A DNA stretch of 64,000 nt from Hysterangium stoloniferum. Its lineage: Eukaryota > Basidiomycota > Agaricomycetes > Hysterangiales > Hysterangiaceae. The stretch is from the NCBI GenBank assembly GCA_015178975.1, contig WHVD01000040.1, positions 186,001 through 250,000 of the forward strand, given 5' to 3'. Position 1 is the stretch's first letter; each line of letters starts with the position of its first letter. A program made the position numbers and the translations under genes. The notes beneath the pieces are model-generated. The model worked only from the letters and a program-made list of their open reading frames with translations, did not search any database and was not told where the DNA came from. Positions 23,050 through 35,026 of the stretch are shown in pieces.

Positions 23050-23515
23050 AGCAATGATGCCCACCAATGCAAATTAACTTATATGATACCACCGGGGTCA
23101 TTATTTAGAGCATGGAATGCAAATAGATCAGAAATATTATCTTTCCTTGTCAATAGACTTTAATTCGCAACAATTCTACCTAGTTGGAAACTTGGTCTGT
23201 TACATAACAGTTGAAATTATCAAAAGAGGCTACTGTCCACCAATCTGTTTATCATAACACAAGATGGATAGGTTACAGAATGACTTTCGGCTGTCGTGTC
23301 ACATATTCATCATGACGGTCGACAAGGTCGTCAGACAGATGAACTAAACATACACCCATGCGGAAGGATGTATGAAACTTATAACATCTACTGCACATCA
23401 GAAGCACGAAGCTCGACCAGCACACCTTGTGCGTGACATAACCATATCCTTACCGGAAAGACCCAAGGTGCTACATGTTAATGCCAGCGTGTGAATCTAC
23501 TTGAATCAATGTGAT
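23050..23515. other. CpG-retaining stretch of unknown origin
   Basis: Unlike its neighbours, this stretch keeps many CpG sites (tcatgacggtcgacaagg, gaagctcgaccagc) and carries no transposon hallmark or long ORF that I can see. It may be a remnant of host sequence. Confidence 0.4.
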
Positions 23516-23550
23516 GAGAAAACATTGGAACAGTTTTTTGAACCACTGTA

Positions 23551-24310
23551 GATTCTTTTAGATTCATGTAGATACTTTCAGATTCACTTAGATTCTTTTA
23601 GATGGCACAAATGTGGTTTCTGAAAATCAAATTTAGGTATTAGACTGGCCAGCATAGTCTCCTGATCTTAATCCCATTGAGCATCTTTGGAATCTCCTGA
23701 AGAAACAGTCACAAAAATATCCTTCACCATTAAAGGGAGTTTGGGAGTTATGGGAGAGGGTGGAAGTAGAATGGCCAAAGATTGAGCCTCAGGAATACCA
23801 CAAACTTATAGAAAGTATTCACAGAAGACTGGATGTTATAATAAAGGCTAAGGGAGCCATACAAAGTACTAGAATAATAATATATCTGATTTAAAAAGGA
23901 TAGTCAAACAAATGTTTCAATCACTAGTGAGATTTCAATATTCACTGTAACACCAATTCCCATCAATATTATGTAGTATTTGGAAATATAAATGTTAGTA
24001 TACTAAGGCACTGTGAGAATACCTTTACCATTTTAGGAAATTTATTTGATAGATTATGAAACAATTAATGAGAATTATCACAATATTGGGACAGTTGTTT
24101 GAGCCACTGTACAAGCTTTTATATTCAAGTACATAAATTCCTTTATATTCATGTAGATTCACTTAAGATTTTTGGATTCTACTTAAATATAAAAGAATCT
24201 AAAAGAATCCCTGTGAGTCTAGATTCTTTTATATTCATGTAGATTCTTTTGGATTCATGCATAGATTCTTTCAGATTCAGGTAGATTCTTTTAGATTCAC
24301 ATAGATTTTG
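23551..24310 (+). repeat. AGATTC-rich tandem array interrupted by a Tc1 fragment
   Basis: Repeats of about 20 bp (ttttagattcatgtagattc and variants) occupy 23551-23597 and 24114-24310. The 23640-24113 segment between them is the 3' part of a Tc1 element. Confidence 0.8.
23640..24113 (+). pseudogene. Tc1-d transposase C-terminus and 3' terminal repeat
   Basis: It encodes SPDLNPIEHLWNLLKKQSQK and on to IESIHRRLDVIIKAKGAIQS, the last part of a Tc1/mariner DDE transposase including the final catalytic Glu in NPIEHLW. A TIR-like end (acagttgtttgagccactg) and TA follow. The N-terminal part is missing. A second copy of the same 3' end is at 24945-25107. Confidence 0.85.
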
Positions 24311-24944
24311 TGACAAATCAGTTCAGGGTTTCTCATCTTGAAAAACCTTTAAGAAACTCATGGAAAATTGTCAATTTCTTTAAAATTTCACGAACACATT
24401 CTTTGAATTGCCATAGTGTTTGTGACTAAGGAAAATGTTGTTGAAATATATAATTATTCGATGATTTCACACATAATTAAATTGTAAATTTTTCCCCTTC
24501 AAAAAACATTAAGAAAACTTTTTCTTGGCACAAGACTTTTTCAGGCAGAAAATAACAGTTTTCACTTATTTCTCTGAGGGACAAAATTGAGTAAAAATAC
24601 ATCATTTTCAATCCATTTCCAACAATATATCCTCAGAATTTCCATATGCAAATTTTTATGGTTTTCAGAGTGAAAATTTTCAAATAGTTTTTCAGTTAAA
24701 AAAATGCTTAGAAAATTTGGCCAAATAGCGAGATTTTCTAAAGGTTTTCCAACTCCAAAAATCTTAGGATGACTCCAGTGAAAAGGATTGGTGTGAGACT
24801 ACCATTGTAAATGCAAAAGGCTATCCAACATACCTTCATCCCAACAATGGGAGGGTTTATGAAACTTCCAAGTTTACATATGACAACACACACATTGTTC
24901 CTTATACTCTTATTTTGCTTCTCATCCTGGAATGTCTTCACTGT
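24311..24944. other. AT-rich sequence without recognised genes
   Basis: It contains no domain I recognise. A - strand ORF at 24738-24995 is not similar to anything known to me. Confidence 0.4.
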
Positions 24945-25107
24945 GCAACCAATTTCCATCAATATTATGTGATATTTGGGAATATGAAAGTACATATGCT
25001 AAGGCATCTGTGCAAATAATGCTACTAGTTTAGGAAATTTATTTGATAGATTATAAAACAATTAATGAGAATTATCAAAACATTGGGACAGTTGTTTGAG
25101 CCACTGT
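24945..25107 (+). mobile_element. Tc1-d 3' end fragment
   Basis: It matches 23950-24113, ends in agccactg and is followed by TA. It abuts a Helitron helicase fragment. Confidence 0.75.
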
Positions 25108-25815
25108 ATGTAATTTTACAAAAGGTTTATGACTTTGGTCTCTATGAGGTTGATAAGATCTTCCATCATTCTGGAGGATATCTCTTAGACTATCCAACCA
25201 TGTCAATGTATATTGAAATTGGGATAGAACTATTGGCAACCATTTCATTAGGGAGAATGTTGGTGATGGTATGCCAGTGTCCAAGCCAATGTTCAAAATT
25301 TCAATCCTGAACAGCGAGCTGCTTTTGACACTATCCATGGAGGCAGTAGATGAGAACCAAGAAGGTAAATTGTTTTTTGTGAATTGTCCAGGTGGCACTG
25401 GCAAATCCTTTGTATGGAATAGTCTTGCAAATGTATATCATGCCAAGGGCTACATTGCCCTTTGTGTTGCATCTTCTGGAATTGCATCAATGATTCTCAA
25501 AGGTGAATGCATTTTTCATGTGCTCTGTCAGAAAAAATCCTCATGTCACATCAAAAAGGACTCACTCAAGGCAGATCCAATGAAGCAAGTGTAGCTAATT
25601 ATTTGAGATGAAGTGGCCATGCAATCATGTTTGGCATGTGAGGCAGTTGACAGAACTCTAAGGGATTTATTAGACAAGGAGCACCTACCATTTGGGGGAA
25701 TTCCTGTTGCCTGGGGTGACTTCCAGCAGACTTTTCCTATTGTATAATGTCATTTAAAAGAGCAGATAATTGGAGAATGTCTTCAAAAATCTGAACTGTG
25801 GCAACATGTCAAGAT
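25108..25815 (+). pseudogene. Helitron helicase (Pif1-like) fragment
   Basis: It includes YDFGLYEVDKIFHHSG, then a frame shift, then KLFFVNCPGGTGKSFVWNSL with a Walker A-like GTGKSF, SSGIAS, DEVAMQ (Walker B region), VDRTLRDLLD and LPFGGIPVAWGDFQQ. These are the successive helicase motifs of a Pif1-type Helitron protein. Stops and a frameshift break it. The Rep domain and Helitron ends are not present. Confidence 0.85.
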
Positions 25816-25829
25816 GTAACACACCTCTG

Positions 25830-26295
25830 CATCAATCTTGTTTTACTCCTCCACCCTCTCCCACAACCCTACTATTCCTTTTGGTTCAATCTCATACTCC
25901 CCCAGCCTCCTCTTTACATGATGACATAAGTGTTTGGCCTTCTTGCAGATGTGTTTGGGTCATTATCTTGCCAGAAGATGACATCACCCACATATTTTCT
26001 ATGATAGTTGAGGCTGGCTTGGAGATCCTCCTCCATAATCTTGAGATAAGTGTCCCTATCCATCCTCACATCTATCTTGCAAGCATATCCTCATCCCTTT
26101 CACAACATGCAGCACCATACAATCACAGATCCTCCTCAAAACTTCTGAGTCCTTTGAGCTGGTCTATTTCTAAAGCTGTTCCTAGCCTTTTTCCAGGACC
26201 ACGTCCTCCTATCTGACCCCAATCTGTTGACTTTACTTTCATCAGACTACAGCATCTTCTTCCAGTCCTCCACAGTCCAATTCTGATGTGTCACA
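25830..26295 (-). pseudogene. Tc1-e transposase fragment
   Basis: The reverse strand encodes HQNWTVEDWKKMLWSDESKV (first catalytic Asp) and, further on, VIFWQDNDP (second Asp), with a stop between. The sequence is clearly different from Tc1-a, -b and -c, and the termini are not seen. Confidence 0.8.
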
Positions 26296-26459
26296 GCACA
26301 GTCTATCCTTGTGTTAGGACTGGAATACCCACTGGGATCCAGATAACATCTTATGAGCTTCACTCTTTTGTATAGCATGACATATCCACTGGTTTCTGAC
26401 CAGATGGTCCAGACTCTGTAGACATTTGAAGATATTTGTCCCAATCCCACCACTGTATC

Positions 26460-26897
26460 TATTTGAGATCTGGTTTATTATGCCTCCCATGTGTTTGTTT
26501 CACTTTGTCCTTAGTATGGTCATCCCCACCTTGTTTCTTATTCACCTGTTTTGTCATTTTGTGTCACTGGATGAGTAGTACAATAGTCCTTATTTTTTGA
26601 TAGTTTAGTATCTACCTGTACTTACAATCTAATTAGAAAACAAACTTAGCATTTATCTAGCACTCTACCTACTTAGGTACCTCTGACTTTAAGTACTTTA
26701 CACCAGCACATTCTCAGACCCTCTGGGGCTTCCATCTATACCTTGCATATCCACAGACTTCCTTGTCTTACCATCTGAAATTGGACATGACAAATCCTGT
26801 GAGGGTGCAGCACATAAGCTGAAGCCAAGTCCTTCCAGTTGTTGGATTATGTATAGGTTTCCCCAGAGACCCACCCATATGCCCTGAGCTTGACAGT
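26460..26897 (+). mobile_element. LTR fragment of Gypsy type, followed by a possible gag start
   Basis: It carries the conserved hairpin at 26808-26821 and ends with gagcttgaca, a degenerate form of the LTR terminus. The following sequence (27043-27200, MDKSHIKEILDNLDGSKDG) could be a decayed gag start. The 5' end of this LTR is not defined. Confidence 0.5.
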
Positions 26898-27309
26898 ATT
26901 TTCTGATCCAATCTCATAGATTTATTTTGGTCATGCCCTCAAGAAAGAAAGCACCCTAGCAGTTATATTTATTTGGACCTTCTACTCTGATCCTCACTTG
27001 TTTTGTACACCACACCCAAACACCTAAAAACCAGCCTACTACCATGGATAAATCCCATATTAAAGAAATTCTGGATAATCTGGATGGTTCCAAAGATGGA
27101 AATGAGTTTATGGCCTCTGAATCCCCAACCGCAATGTCTGCAATTTGAGGACCCTACCTCTGAGCAGTCAGCAGGGATTTTTGACAAAACCATTCATATA
27201 CTAAATGACTGAGGAAAGAAAAATAAAAGATCAAGAACCTCCATTATCTAAAGTCAATGCCTCAGAAACCTGTACCAGCTTGAATCCCAACAAACTGTTG
27301 CCCTTTGTT

Positions 27310-28545
27310 ACAACTGGAAAACCTGCCAGAACCCGGAACCCATCCTATATGCACCTGACCCTCTATATGCACCAAGTTACAGTTTACTGGACAACCCACT
27401 GGGAACCAGACATCACACCTGTCTATGCCCGACTCTCTGTCTCATGTATCAGTCATCAGAATATTTGCCAGGACCTGTGCACATGTCAACCTCTCTATAT
27501 CTGACTCTATCTCACCCACCAGTTACCAGACTCCACCTGTCAGCTCTCTAACTGAGCCCTGTTCCCATTATGGTCTAATGACCTGTCATGTTTCATTCTC
27601 CACTCTGTTCCATCCCTAACACCAGTATTGGTGTTTACTTACCCCATTTCATAATTACCTGTTTTGTCTTTAATTATTACCAGATTTGGTATAGCATACA
27701 TTCCAAAGTCTATATAGTCTAGCAATGTTTGTACATACAATCTGGTCAGAAAATCAACTTAGATTCTCCCCAGTTACTTAACATATAAATCTGCTCTATC
27801 CTATCTCTCATCCTTGCAAAACAACATCATCATTGTCTCAGGGCCCCACAGGCCATTCCAACTCAGCATCTGACCTACTGACCTCCATGGCCTCCCAACT
27901 TGACTCTACAACCTGACTCATTGACTGTTCGACAACTCAACCAATTGACCAACCCCGGACTCCCCAGGTTTCCTGTACACCAGTCTGAAATTGAACACTA
28001 CAACCTGTGAGGGTGCTGTCACAACCATCACAAGTCACAACATTGTCACAAATCACAACATTGTCACAAGTCACAACATTGTCACAAATATTCAAAGGTA
28101 ACTTTCGACAACTCTTCAACTCAACAAACCTGAACATTATTTGACAACATTGAATCTCTTTTGACATGTCTCATTTCAACGTCATGAATGATTTCATTAT
28201 TAGAGCATAATATAGTCATAACAATATGAAGAAAAACATAAAAGGGCTAGAAAAGGAGTGAGGGAAGTCAGTCAAAATAGCTGTAAATTAGTGATACTAG
28301 TAATCTAACTTGTCGTAACTTCTTCAACAAATACTTCTATGAGTTCTTGCGACTGGTAATAGCCTCTTACTTCATTGACAGGGTGAATATATGCTTCATC
28401 AAATGAGGCTTTCGAGTTCAATCAGTAGAATATTATTTGACTTTATTGAAAAATAATTGATTCGTGATAGGTGCAGCCTATCAGCTGAAGCCAAGCCCTA
28501 CTGGCATCCACAGGTTTCTCCAGAGACCTTTTCAATAAGCCTGCA
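27310..28545 (+). mobile_element. Diverged G1-type LTR with a nested solo LTR
   Basis: It resembles the G1 family (tgttacaactggaaaacc at the start, hairpin at 28474-28487) but is strongly diverged. It is split by the insertion at 28017-28469. Confidence 0.6.
28017..28469 (+). mobile_element. Nested solo LTR, 453 bp
   Basis: It starts tgtcacaacc and ends gtgata (degenerate gtgaca), flanked by the 5 bp duplication ggtgc (28012-28016 and 28470-28474). The first 70 bp hold three copies of a 21 bp unit (cacaagtcacaacattgt). Related sequence is in the palindrome arms near 8000-8360 and 37190-37560. Confidence 0.8.
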
Positions 28546-28549
28546 TGCA

Positions 28550-30300
28550 CCATTTAACAAGCATCCCTGATAAACTGATGAATTTTGTGCAACATGGCCT
28601 TTCAGACTGGGAGGCACTGTTGGAATCTTGTTGTCAATGAGATCACTGGTGGTCACACGAGTTGACAGGACCATGGTGTATTGTCTAGAACCGAGACGGG
28701 ATACAGGAGGTTACAGTGTACAGTAAGGTAAGAGAGAGAAAAGTACCTAGGCTATATACATCTATGATGTGGTCATGTTCCAGAACAAAAGGAGTGGAAC
28801 AAAGGAAACAAGAAACAAAGGGTGAACACATAACAAAGGAGTGAACACGTAACAGGAACAATGAGTGAAAGTTGTAAGACTGGGGCACCAGCTTACAACT
28901 GTGAAGAATTGACTGCAAACAAGTGAGCATTCTACCCATTCTCAAGTCACCCAGTTTATTTATGTTTTTTTTTGTTTTATTTTACACTTATTTCCTTTAT
29001 GGTAAATATGAGGTATATCTCATATTTATGAGTTCAAAGGTCCATGTATGCTTGTGGGTGCAGGAGCACCCACAACCCCACAACAGTACTATGTATGTAT
29101 GGTGAAAGTTACATAAAAGAGACACACTTTTTAACTCCAACAACCATCACCTGCACTAGCAAGTCCTGGTCTGAGGTTTTGTCTCAATACAACTCCTGTT
29201 GACTCTCATGTTTTGAACATTCAACCATCAGCTGAGCTTCACACTGAAATAGTCGAAGCTTGCCAGTTGTTATTCCACTCACCTTCTATCTGAACTCTCA
29301 CACTATACCAATCCTCTTGACTTCATCTCAATCAATATCTTAAGGAAGTGACCACTCTCATTGTGACTCCATCAATTGCACCATGAGGGTTGATCCTGCT
29401 ACATTGCATTAGATCATTAGATTACCCTTGCTAGCTATCTAACAACACTCTAACTCTTGAGGTCAGATTGCACCATCCAGGTTGATCTTACCATCTCACA
29501 TTAGACTATTAGAATAAGCTACATTATTTACTTAATATTACTCTAAATATTGATACTATGATCACACTGCTACTAGTCAATCCATTCACACATTGAATGG
29601 TTTGACATCACTCTTTACAAGTTGTGACATTGTCAGCTATCTCCCTTCTCTTTCTGGTTGTCACAGAGCCAGGAGCACAAGGCCAGGATCCATTTGAGAC
29701 AGCTTATTTCCAACTGTATGCGACAGATAATGTATTCACCTACAATCCTGAGGGTATGCACCCTGGAGAATACCCTGTGCATCTCAAAATAGTCCCACAC
29801 ATGTGGAAATTTTTCCACACAACCAAAGATGCTCCCATGTGTATCACAAAATAGTTCCATGTCTCACAAAATACTTTCATGCATTTAAAAATACTCCTGT
29901 GCATCTCTAAAATACTTCCATGAGTGTCAAAAAGCCTCCATGATGTGCAAGAATGTTTATGGGCTGACCAATATGCCACCAGCTAACAAATAGTGACTAA
30001 TACAGTATCTAAAATGCTCACAACCAAGAAAGTTGTAACTTTAATAAAGTAGACAAACCTGGGAACCCTTGCTACACTGTGGAGTAGTTGCTTCACAACC
30101 TACCCCACTGCTTCACTATAAGCTCTGGCTCATTGGGGGGTGAAGCCCTCCAAACTCTCCTTCATCCACAACTCTCAAGTATCTATCACAATCATCCTTA
30201 AAAATAAAGTCAATCAAAATATATCAAATCCTCAATCTAATAATACATCTTTGTACACTATATTTGCAGTTCTCTTTGTCTCATCTAATAATAATATTGT
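28550..30300. other. Sequence without recognised genes
   Basis: Several small ORFs occur but none resembles a known protein. A short, repeated catgtgtatc / aaaatacttcc pattern lies at 29740-29950. It may be remnants of old retrotransposons. Confidence 0.4.
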
Positions 30301-30364
30301 AACTGTCAGGAACTGGAAAACCTGCCAGCCTCCAGCCTCCCACACCCTGTCCTACATGCTCCCA

Positions 30365-30800
30365 ACCCTCTATATTGCATAGTTACAACTGGAGTTCCCA
30401 CTGGGACCTGTCCATCACACCTGTCTGTACCCGACACATCTGTACCCATACCTGTCTGTACCTGACACTCTGTGTCTCATGCACCAGTCCTAGGACTCTG
30501 CTGGACCTCCTGCACATCAAACCTGTCTATACCCGACACTATCTTGTGCACCAAGTCACCAGACTCTGACCGGACTTCTGGAACCCCTCTAACAGAGCAT
30601 AGAACCCTGCTTCCGTTATGGTCAAACACTCTGTCATGTGCCTCATGTACCAGTTGTCAGACTCCACCGGACTCTGAAGTCCACTCTATATACACCCGAT
30701 ACTCCATATCTCATGGACCAGTCACTGGACCTCGACTGGACTCCCCGGAACCTCTCTAACAGAGCCCCATTCCTGTTATGGTCTAATGACCTGTCATGAT
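30365..30800 (+). mobile_element. Diverged partial G1-type LTR
   Basis: It shares successive motifs with the G1 LTRs (gttacaactggagttccc, ctctaacagagc, tctaatgacctgtcatga). It is truncated on the right, where it meets a reversed Helitron fragment. Confidence 0.6.
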
Positions 30801-31385
30801 ACATATGAAACATGACTGCATTGGAACCTCATCCCAGATGATCAGCTAGACTTCCTTCACAAGCTTTCCCTTTTGTGAAACCTTTTTGATGTCACATGAA
30901 AAGTCCTCACAGGGAACAGGAGTGAAAACATGCTATGCAATTCCAGATGATGTAACACAAAGCACATTGTAGCCTTTAGCATGACATGCATGTGCCAAGT
31001 ATTTTGTACAAAGGACTTGCCAGTGCCACCTGGGCCATTCACAAAAAACATTTTGCCCTGCTACTCCTCATCTCCTGCCTTCATGATAGTCTCAAAAGCA
31101 ACTGGTTTTTCAGGATTGAACCTTTCAATATTGGCTTGGGCACTGGAATGCTCATCATTAAAATTACAATTTGTTTGCTCACAAATCAATGAGACAATTT
31201 CCAATGACTTGATTCCAATTTCCAGTGATTTGTGGCATAGTTGGATAGAGTGAAAGGGACTTTCCAGGATAGTGGAGGATTCTATCAATCTCATAGAGAC
31301 CAAAGTTGTAAATTCTATTAGGTGCTGCATTGTGAATGTCATATTTATTCTGAAGTATGAAGTTCAAATCATCACAGATAAATTC
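30795..31385 (-). pseudogene. Second Helitron helicase fragment
   Basis: The reverse strand encodes YNFGLYEIDRILHYPGKSL, then NPEKPVAFETIMKAGDEE and KMFFVNGPGGTGKSFVQNTW with an intact Walker A. The same protein region as 25108-25815 is represented but the copy is different and truncated soon after. Confidence 0.8.
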
Positions 31386-31735
31386 TTTACAGTCATTCCA
31401 ACATCGTCAAAATGATTACAAACAACCTGTGAAGTTGAGAGCCAGGCATTATGTAACTTGCTTCTCTGAGGCACAGGTTGTTAGAGTATGATACTACAGC
31501 TCTAACATAGTCTATTATGATCTCCATATTTTTCTGATATTTGTAGTATTTTTCCCAGCACTGTAGGTGCAATATTGAGTGAGTTACCTTAGATCGGTAC
31601 CTCCTGTATAGGTGCTTAGATAAGCACCTAGTAGTAGTATAGTCCACTGTGGATGTGGGAAAGTCTCCTTAGTGTTTACTTTCCAATCACACTCATAGGG
31701 GTGTTCTGCAAAGAGTTATCCAACTGTTTCAACAG

Positions 31736-31748
31736 GTTATGGGCCCCG
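31736..31748 (+). promoter_or_regulatory. Copia primer-binding site (tRNA-iMet half-molecule type)
   Basis: ggttatgggcccc abuts the LTR and is complementary to a CAU-containing anticodon arm, as in the TRIM-like element at 2919. Confidence 0.75.
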
Positions 31749-32317
31749 GTTTCTAAACTGCTACATCCAGTTGCTATCTGTGCAATCCATCACTTCCCAT
31801 ATCTTTATTGACAACTTCTATTAACCAACACACTTTACATCACATTTGGATCTTATTTCTGTGGTTTTGGACTTGCTTTGGTCACTTTCTGCACTCACCC
31901 CACCCTCCCTGCCCCTGCATGCATTTTTTGCTTATTAACCGCCCTCTTAGTGCTGGTTGCCTTATAAGGAAATATATTCCCACATCCAAAGTCAAAACCC
32001 CGGTCATCCAATTTTCATTTTTGGGTCAACATATTTTTTGTGACTTTTGTGACTTTTGTGACTCATCTTCATCTGTCACACTCCCTCCTGCCATTTCTGG
32101 AACTTCACAGTGTTGTCTGGCTTTCTGCCACATTGTTTTGCTTTTTATCACAGGGTCTTTTTATATACATTGGTTTTGAACTGTTGGCATAGTGCACTTC
32201 AATGAGCCTGTGTTTTTACCTTCCTTGCAACATCACAGTAACCCTGTTGAGCAAGGCGGTGTTACAACTGCTTCTCCAATTAATTAGTCTTTTTTGATAT
32301 ACAGGCAAAATTTTAGC

Positions 32318-32570
32318 ATGGTATCCAGTAATACTTACAAGCACTATAGTGTTATTTTGGAAGAGTTGAATTGGTTTATTGCATATGGAGAATTGCCTTT
32401 CCATTGTCCTTGGCAAAGAAAAGCAGCCCAATAATGTTAAACTGCTTACACCCTGGTTGGAATGCTCCAACAAAGCAGCTGGTATTATTTGGTGCTCTAT
32501 TGGACCTACCCAGAGCAGTCATATTGATATTAATGATGCTCCTAATGATATGTGGTTGAAACTGTATTAG
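32318..32570 (+). pseudogene. gag: Copia gag, degenerate
   Basis: MVSSNTYKHYSVILEELNWF starts the frame, which ends at a stop after about 38 codons. Gag-like sequence continues in other frames. No zinc knuckle is seen in this part. Confidence 0.5.
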
Positions 32571-33727
32571 GCATACAGAGTAATTGCCATCTTTACAAAT
32601 TTGCACAGAAGCAGGCATTAAAACAAGTAGAGCAGAAGAAGAAGAAGCATAAAAGGAGAAAGATAGCCAAAGTATATACTAGTGTCTCTGATAAAGTCTC
32701 AGTAGAGAATCAGCCAGAGTCTGCTGGCAATGCAAGTGCTTGCATTCCTGATCCTTCTGATCCATCTTGTGCTCTCCTTGTTCATACTAGTTCTGATTGG
32801 ACAGCTGATACAGGTGCTTCTTCACATATGACACTACATCATCACTGGTTTTCAAGCTATAAGCCTTTTCAAATTCCTATCCAAGTTGCAAATGGACATG
32901 TCATTATTGTTACAACCTGTCCACTAGATTCTACACTTTGGCATCATCATTTCAGTCATCTGAATTATGCTGATGTAAAGAAACTTATGACAGGAGACTT
33001 GGTCACTGGTATTCAGATGGACTCTCAGATTGCTCCAGACCCTATTTGTGAACCTTGCTTAGCTGGTAAACAGAATAGAGTGGTTAATAAGATGGCTACA
33101 ACATGCTACACTACACCACTTGCACTCATTCACAGTGATGTTCATGGTCCTCTACCTATACAAACTGCAGAAGGGTTTTGCTACTGGGTAACGTTCATTG
33201 ATGATGCCTCACGCTATACTGCCACTGCATTACTTAAAAATAAAAGTGATGCATTTCAGGTATTTAACCAATATAAGGCCAAAGTAGAGAATATGCTTGG
33301 TCAGAAGATCAAGATCTTTAGGGATGACAAAGGTGGTGAATATATATCAAAGGAATTTGATACCTTTCTTTCAAATGCTGGTATCAGTCAGCAGCATACT
33401 GTCCGAAATGAGCCTCACCAAAATGGTGTGGCTGAACACTTTAATAGGACATTGGAAGAAGGAGCTACTTCCATGATGGCTGAATCCCATCTTCCTCCTT
33501 CTTTTTGGAGACATGCTGTCCTTGCAATTACTTATGTGCACAATCGCTCACCTACTACTGCTCTCAAACACTCCGTGCCCTACACTGTTTTCCATGGCAG
33601 TAAACCAGATGTGTCACAACTCAGAGTATTTGGATCCACTGCCTATGTACATGTACAGAAGGATCAACATATTGGACTTGGCTCTCATACACAGAAGTGT
33701 GTCTTCATTGGATATCCTCCAGAATAT
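32570..33727 (+). CDS. pol: Copia protease and integrase region, truncated
   Basis: An open frame covers the retroviral-type protease motif WTADTGASSHMT, the GAG-pre-integrase / HHCC zinc-binding region (LWHHHFSHLN with CEPC), and the integrase core with catalytic Asp in IHSDVHGP, Asp in IFRDDKGGEY and Glu in NGVAEHFNRT. VFGSTAYVHV and KCVFIGYPPEYKG mark the integrase end. Beyond 33727 the frame runs by chance to 33775 through antisense Helitron sequence. The reverse transcriptase is missing, so the protein cannot support transposition alone. Confidence 0.88.
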
Positions 33728-34263
33728 AAGGGGCTTATCCTCCTCATAAAACCAAATAAGACAGTGCATGTGTAAAAGGCCTCACTTTTGAAATTTGATG
33801 ACATGGATATGGGCTACTGTTCTATCAAAGATATGGCCCTCATTGATCATTTTCAGAAAATTAGCTTTCTCCACAGCAAAGACATGTAAGATTAAATCAG
33901 GCTGATCAGAAGGGATCTGGCCAGGAAGCAATTAATGGCTGACCTTCCAAATGGGAGTGGCAGTCATGGTGACAAAGGTGTTGGTATTGCCATACTTCCA
34001 TTCCATGGCAAATGAATTTTGCAGACTTTGGCTCATATCCTTTGAACTGCTAGTAAATGGAGAAGGCAGTATCACCCTTTGACCAATACTATTCAGATTG
34101 ACATCCTCATTTGAAAATGCATTGACCACCTGGTTGTAAAGTTCTACATGTATCCTTGGTTGATTTTGACTCAGAAATTTCAATCTTCTCTTCTCTGTGA
34201 CTGCCCAGACATCAAAAACATACTGCTGGAATAGCTTTTGTACATAAGAGAGGGTTCTGGCTT
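33727..34263 (-). pseudogene. Helitron replicase N-terminal region fragment
   Basis: On the reverse strand ARTLSYVQKLFQQYVFDVWA continues through FVTMTA, LLPGQIPSDQPDLI and HIHVIKFQK to HMHCLIWFYEEDKPL, which corresponds to the Rep region (the His motif just after the HIHVIKFQK segment) of fungal Helitrons. Two in-frame stops are visible. The outer part matches 15372-15676 of the left arm. Confidence 0.8.
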
Positions 34264-35026
34264 GGAGGATAACCCAAAGCTTTAAAGGTTGTTTATCCAT
34301 GCAATTATATATATTTATATTGTTTGCTGTAGAATTAATGTTTTATCAAATTCAGTTCATCAGATGATATTCTGAAGAGTGGGAAAATATTAATACTCAT
34401 CCCATATCTGATAAAATTTAGTCAAACAATCATCTGTAGATTATCCCTTTTGGAATACACAATATGGATGGCAGGCAAAATAATTCTGGTTAACTTTCTA
34501 AACCAAATATATTTAAATGTTTGCATGTCTATTAAAGAATCTCTCTTATCCCAAGGATTATGTCATATTCCAAATAATCCTGTTTAACCCTGATATTTGT
34601 AGATATTTTAAAAGAATATCCATATCTTAAAGAGAAAAATTTGGGGTAATGAAATATAAATTTACAGAATACAGTGGCTCAAAAAACTGTCCCAATGTTT
34701 TCTCATTTTTGAAAGATTAGTATGGACCACTGATATAAGCAGAAAATCTAAGTAAATTATCAAAGGTACTATAGGATCATGGCTTAAAGGTAAGCCTTGG
34801 TTCATGTGATTTGAATCAAAACCCATTAAATAATAAATAAAACAATACAGCTACTCATTGGGACAGTTTTTTGACCCTTTATTTTTTGACCTGTGTTCCT
34901 ACTGTTATACACCAGTACAAGGCAGAGGGAGGCTGTGGGGACAATAGAACATGTCACATGACTTTATTTGTATTTGTTTGACAGGTTTAAAGTGGTTCAA
35001 CTACATCCTGACTTCTTACCACCATC

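Larger units (their letters stand above)
31479..33727 (+). mobile_element. Copia retrotransposon, 5' half
   Basis: A 257 bp LTR (31479-31735, tgttagagtatgatac to gtttcaaca) is followed directly by the tRNA-iMet half primer site (31736-31748), a gag remnant from ATG 32318 and the pol ORF. The element is cut at about 33727, where a reversed Helitron fragment begins, so reverse transcriptase, RNase H and 3' LTR are missing. LTRs of this family recur at 1885-4129 and 47018-48763. Confidence 0.9.

Noticed and set aside
27043-27212. Possible gag start of a Gypsy element
   Set aside because: Only about 25 codons are readable before stops and no capsid motif is present, so it is mentioned within the LTR entry but not called as a gene.
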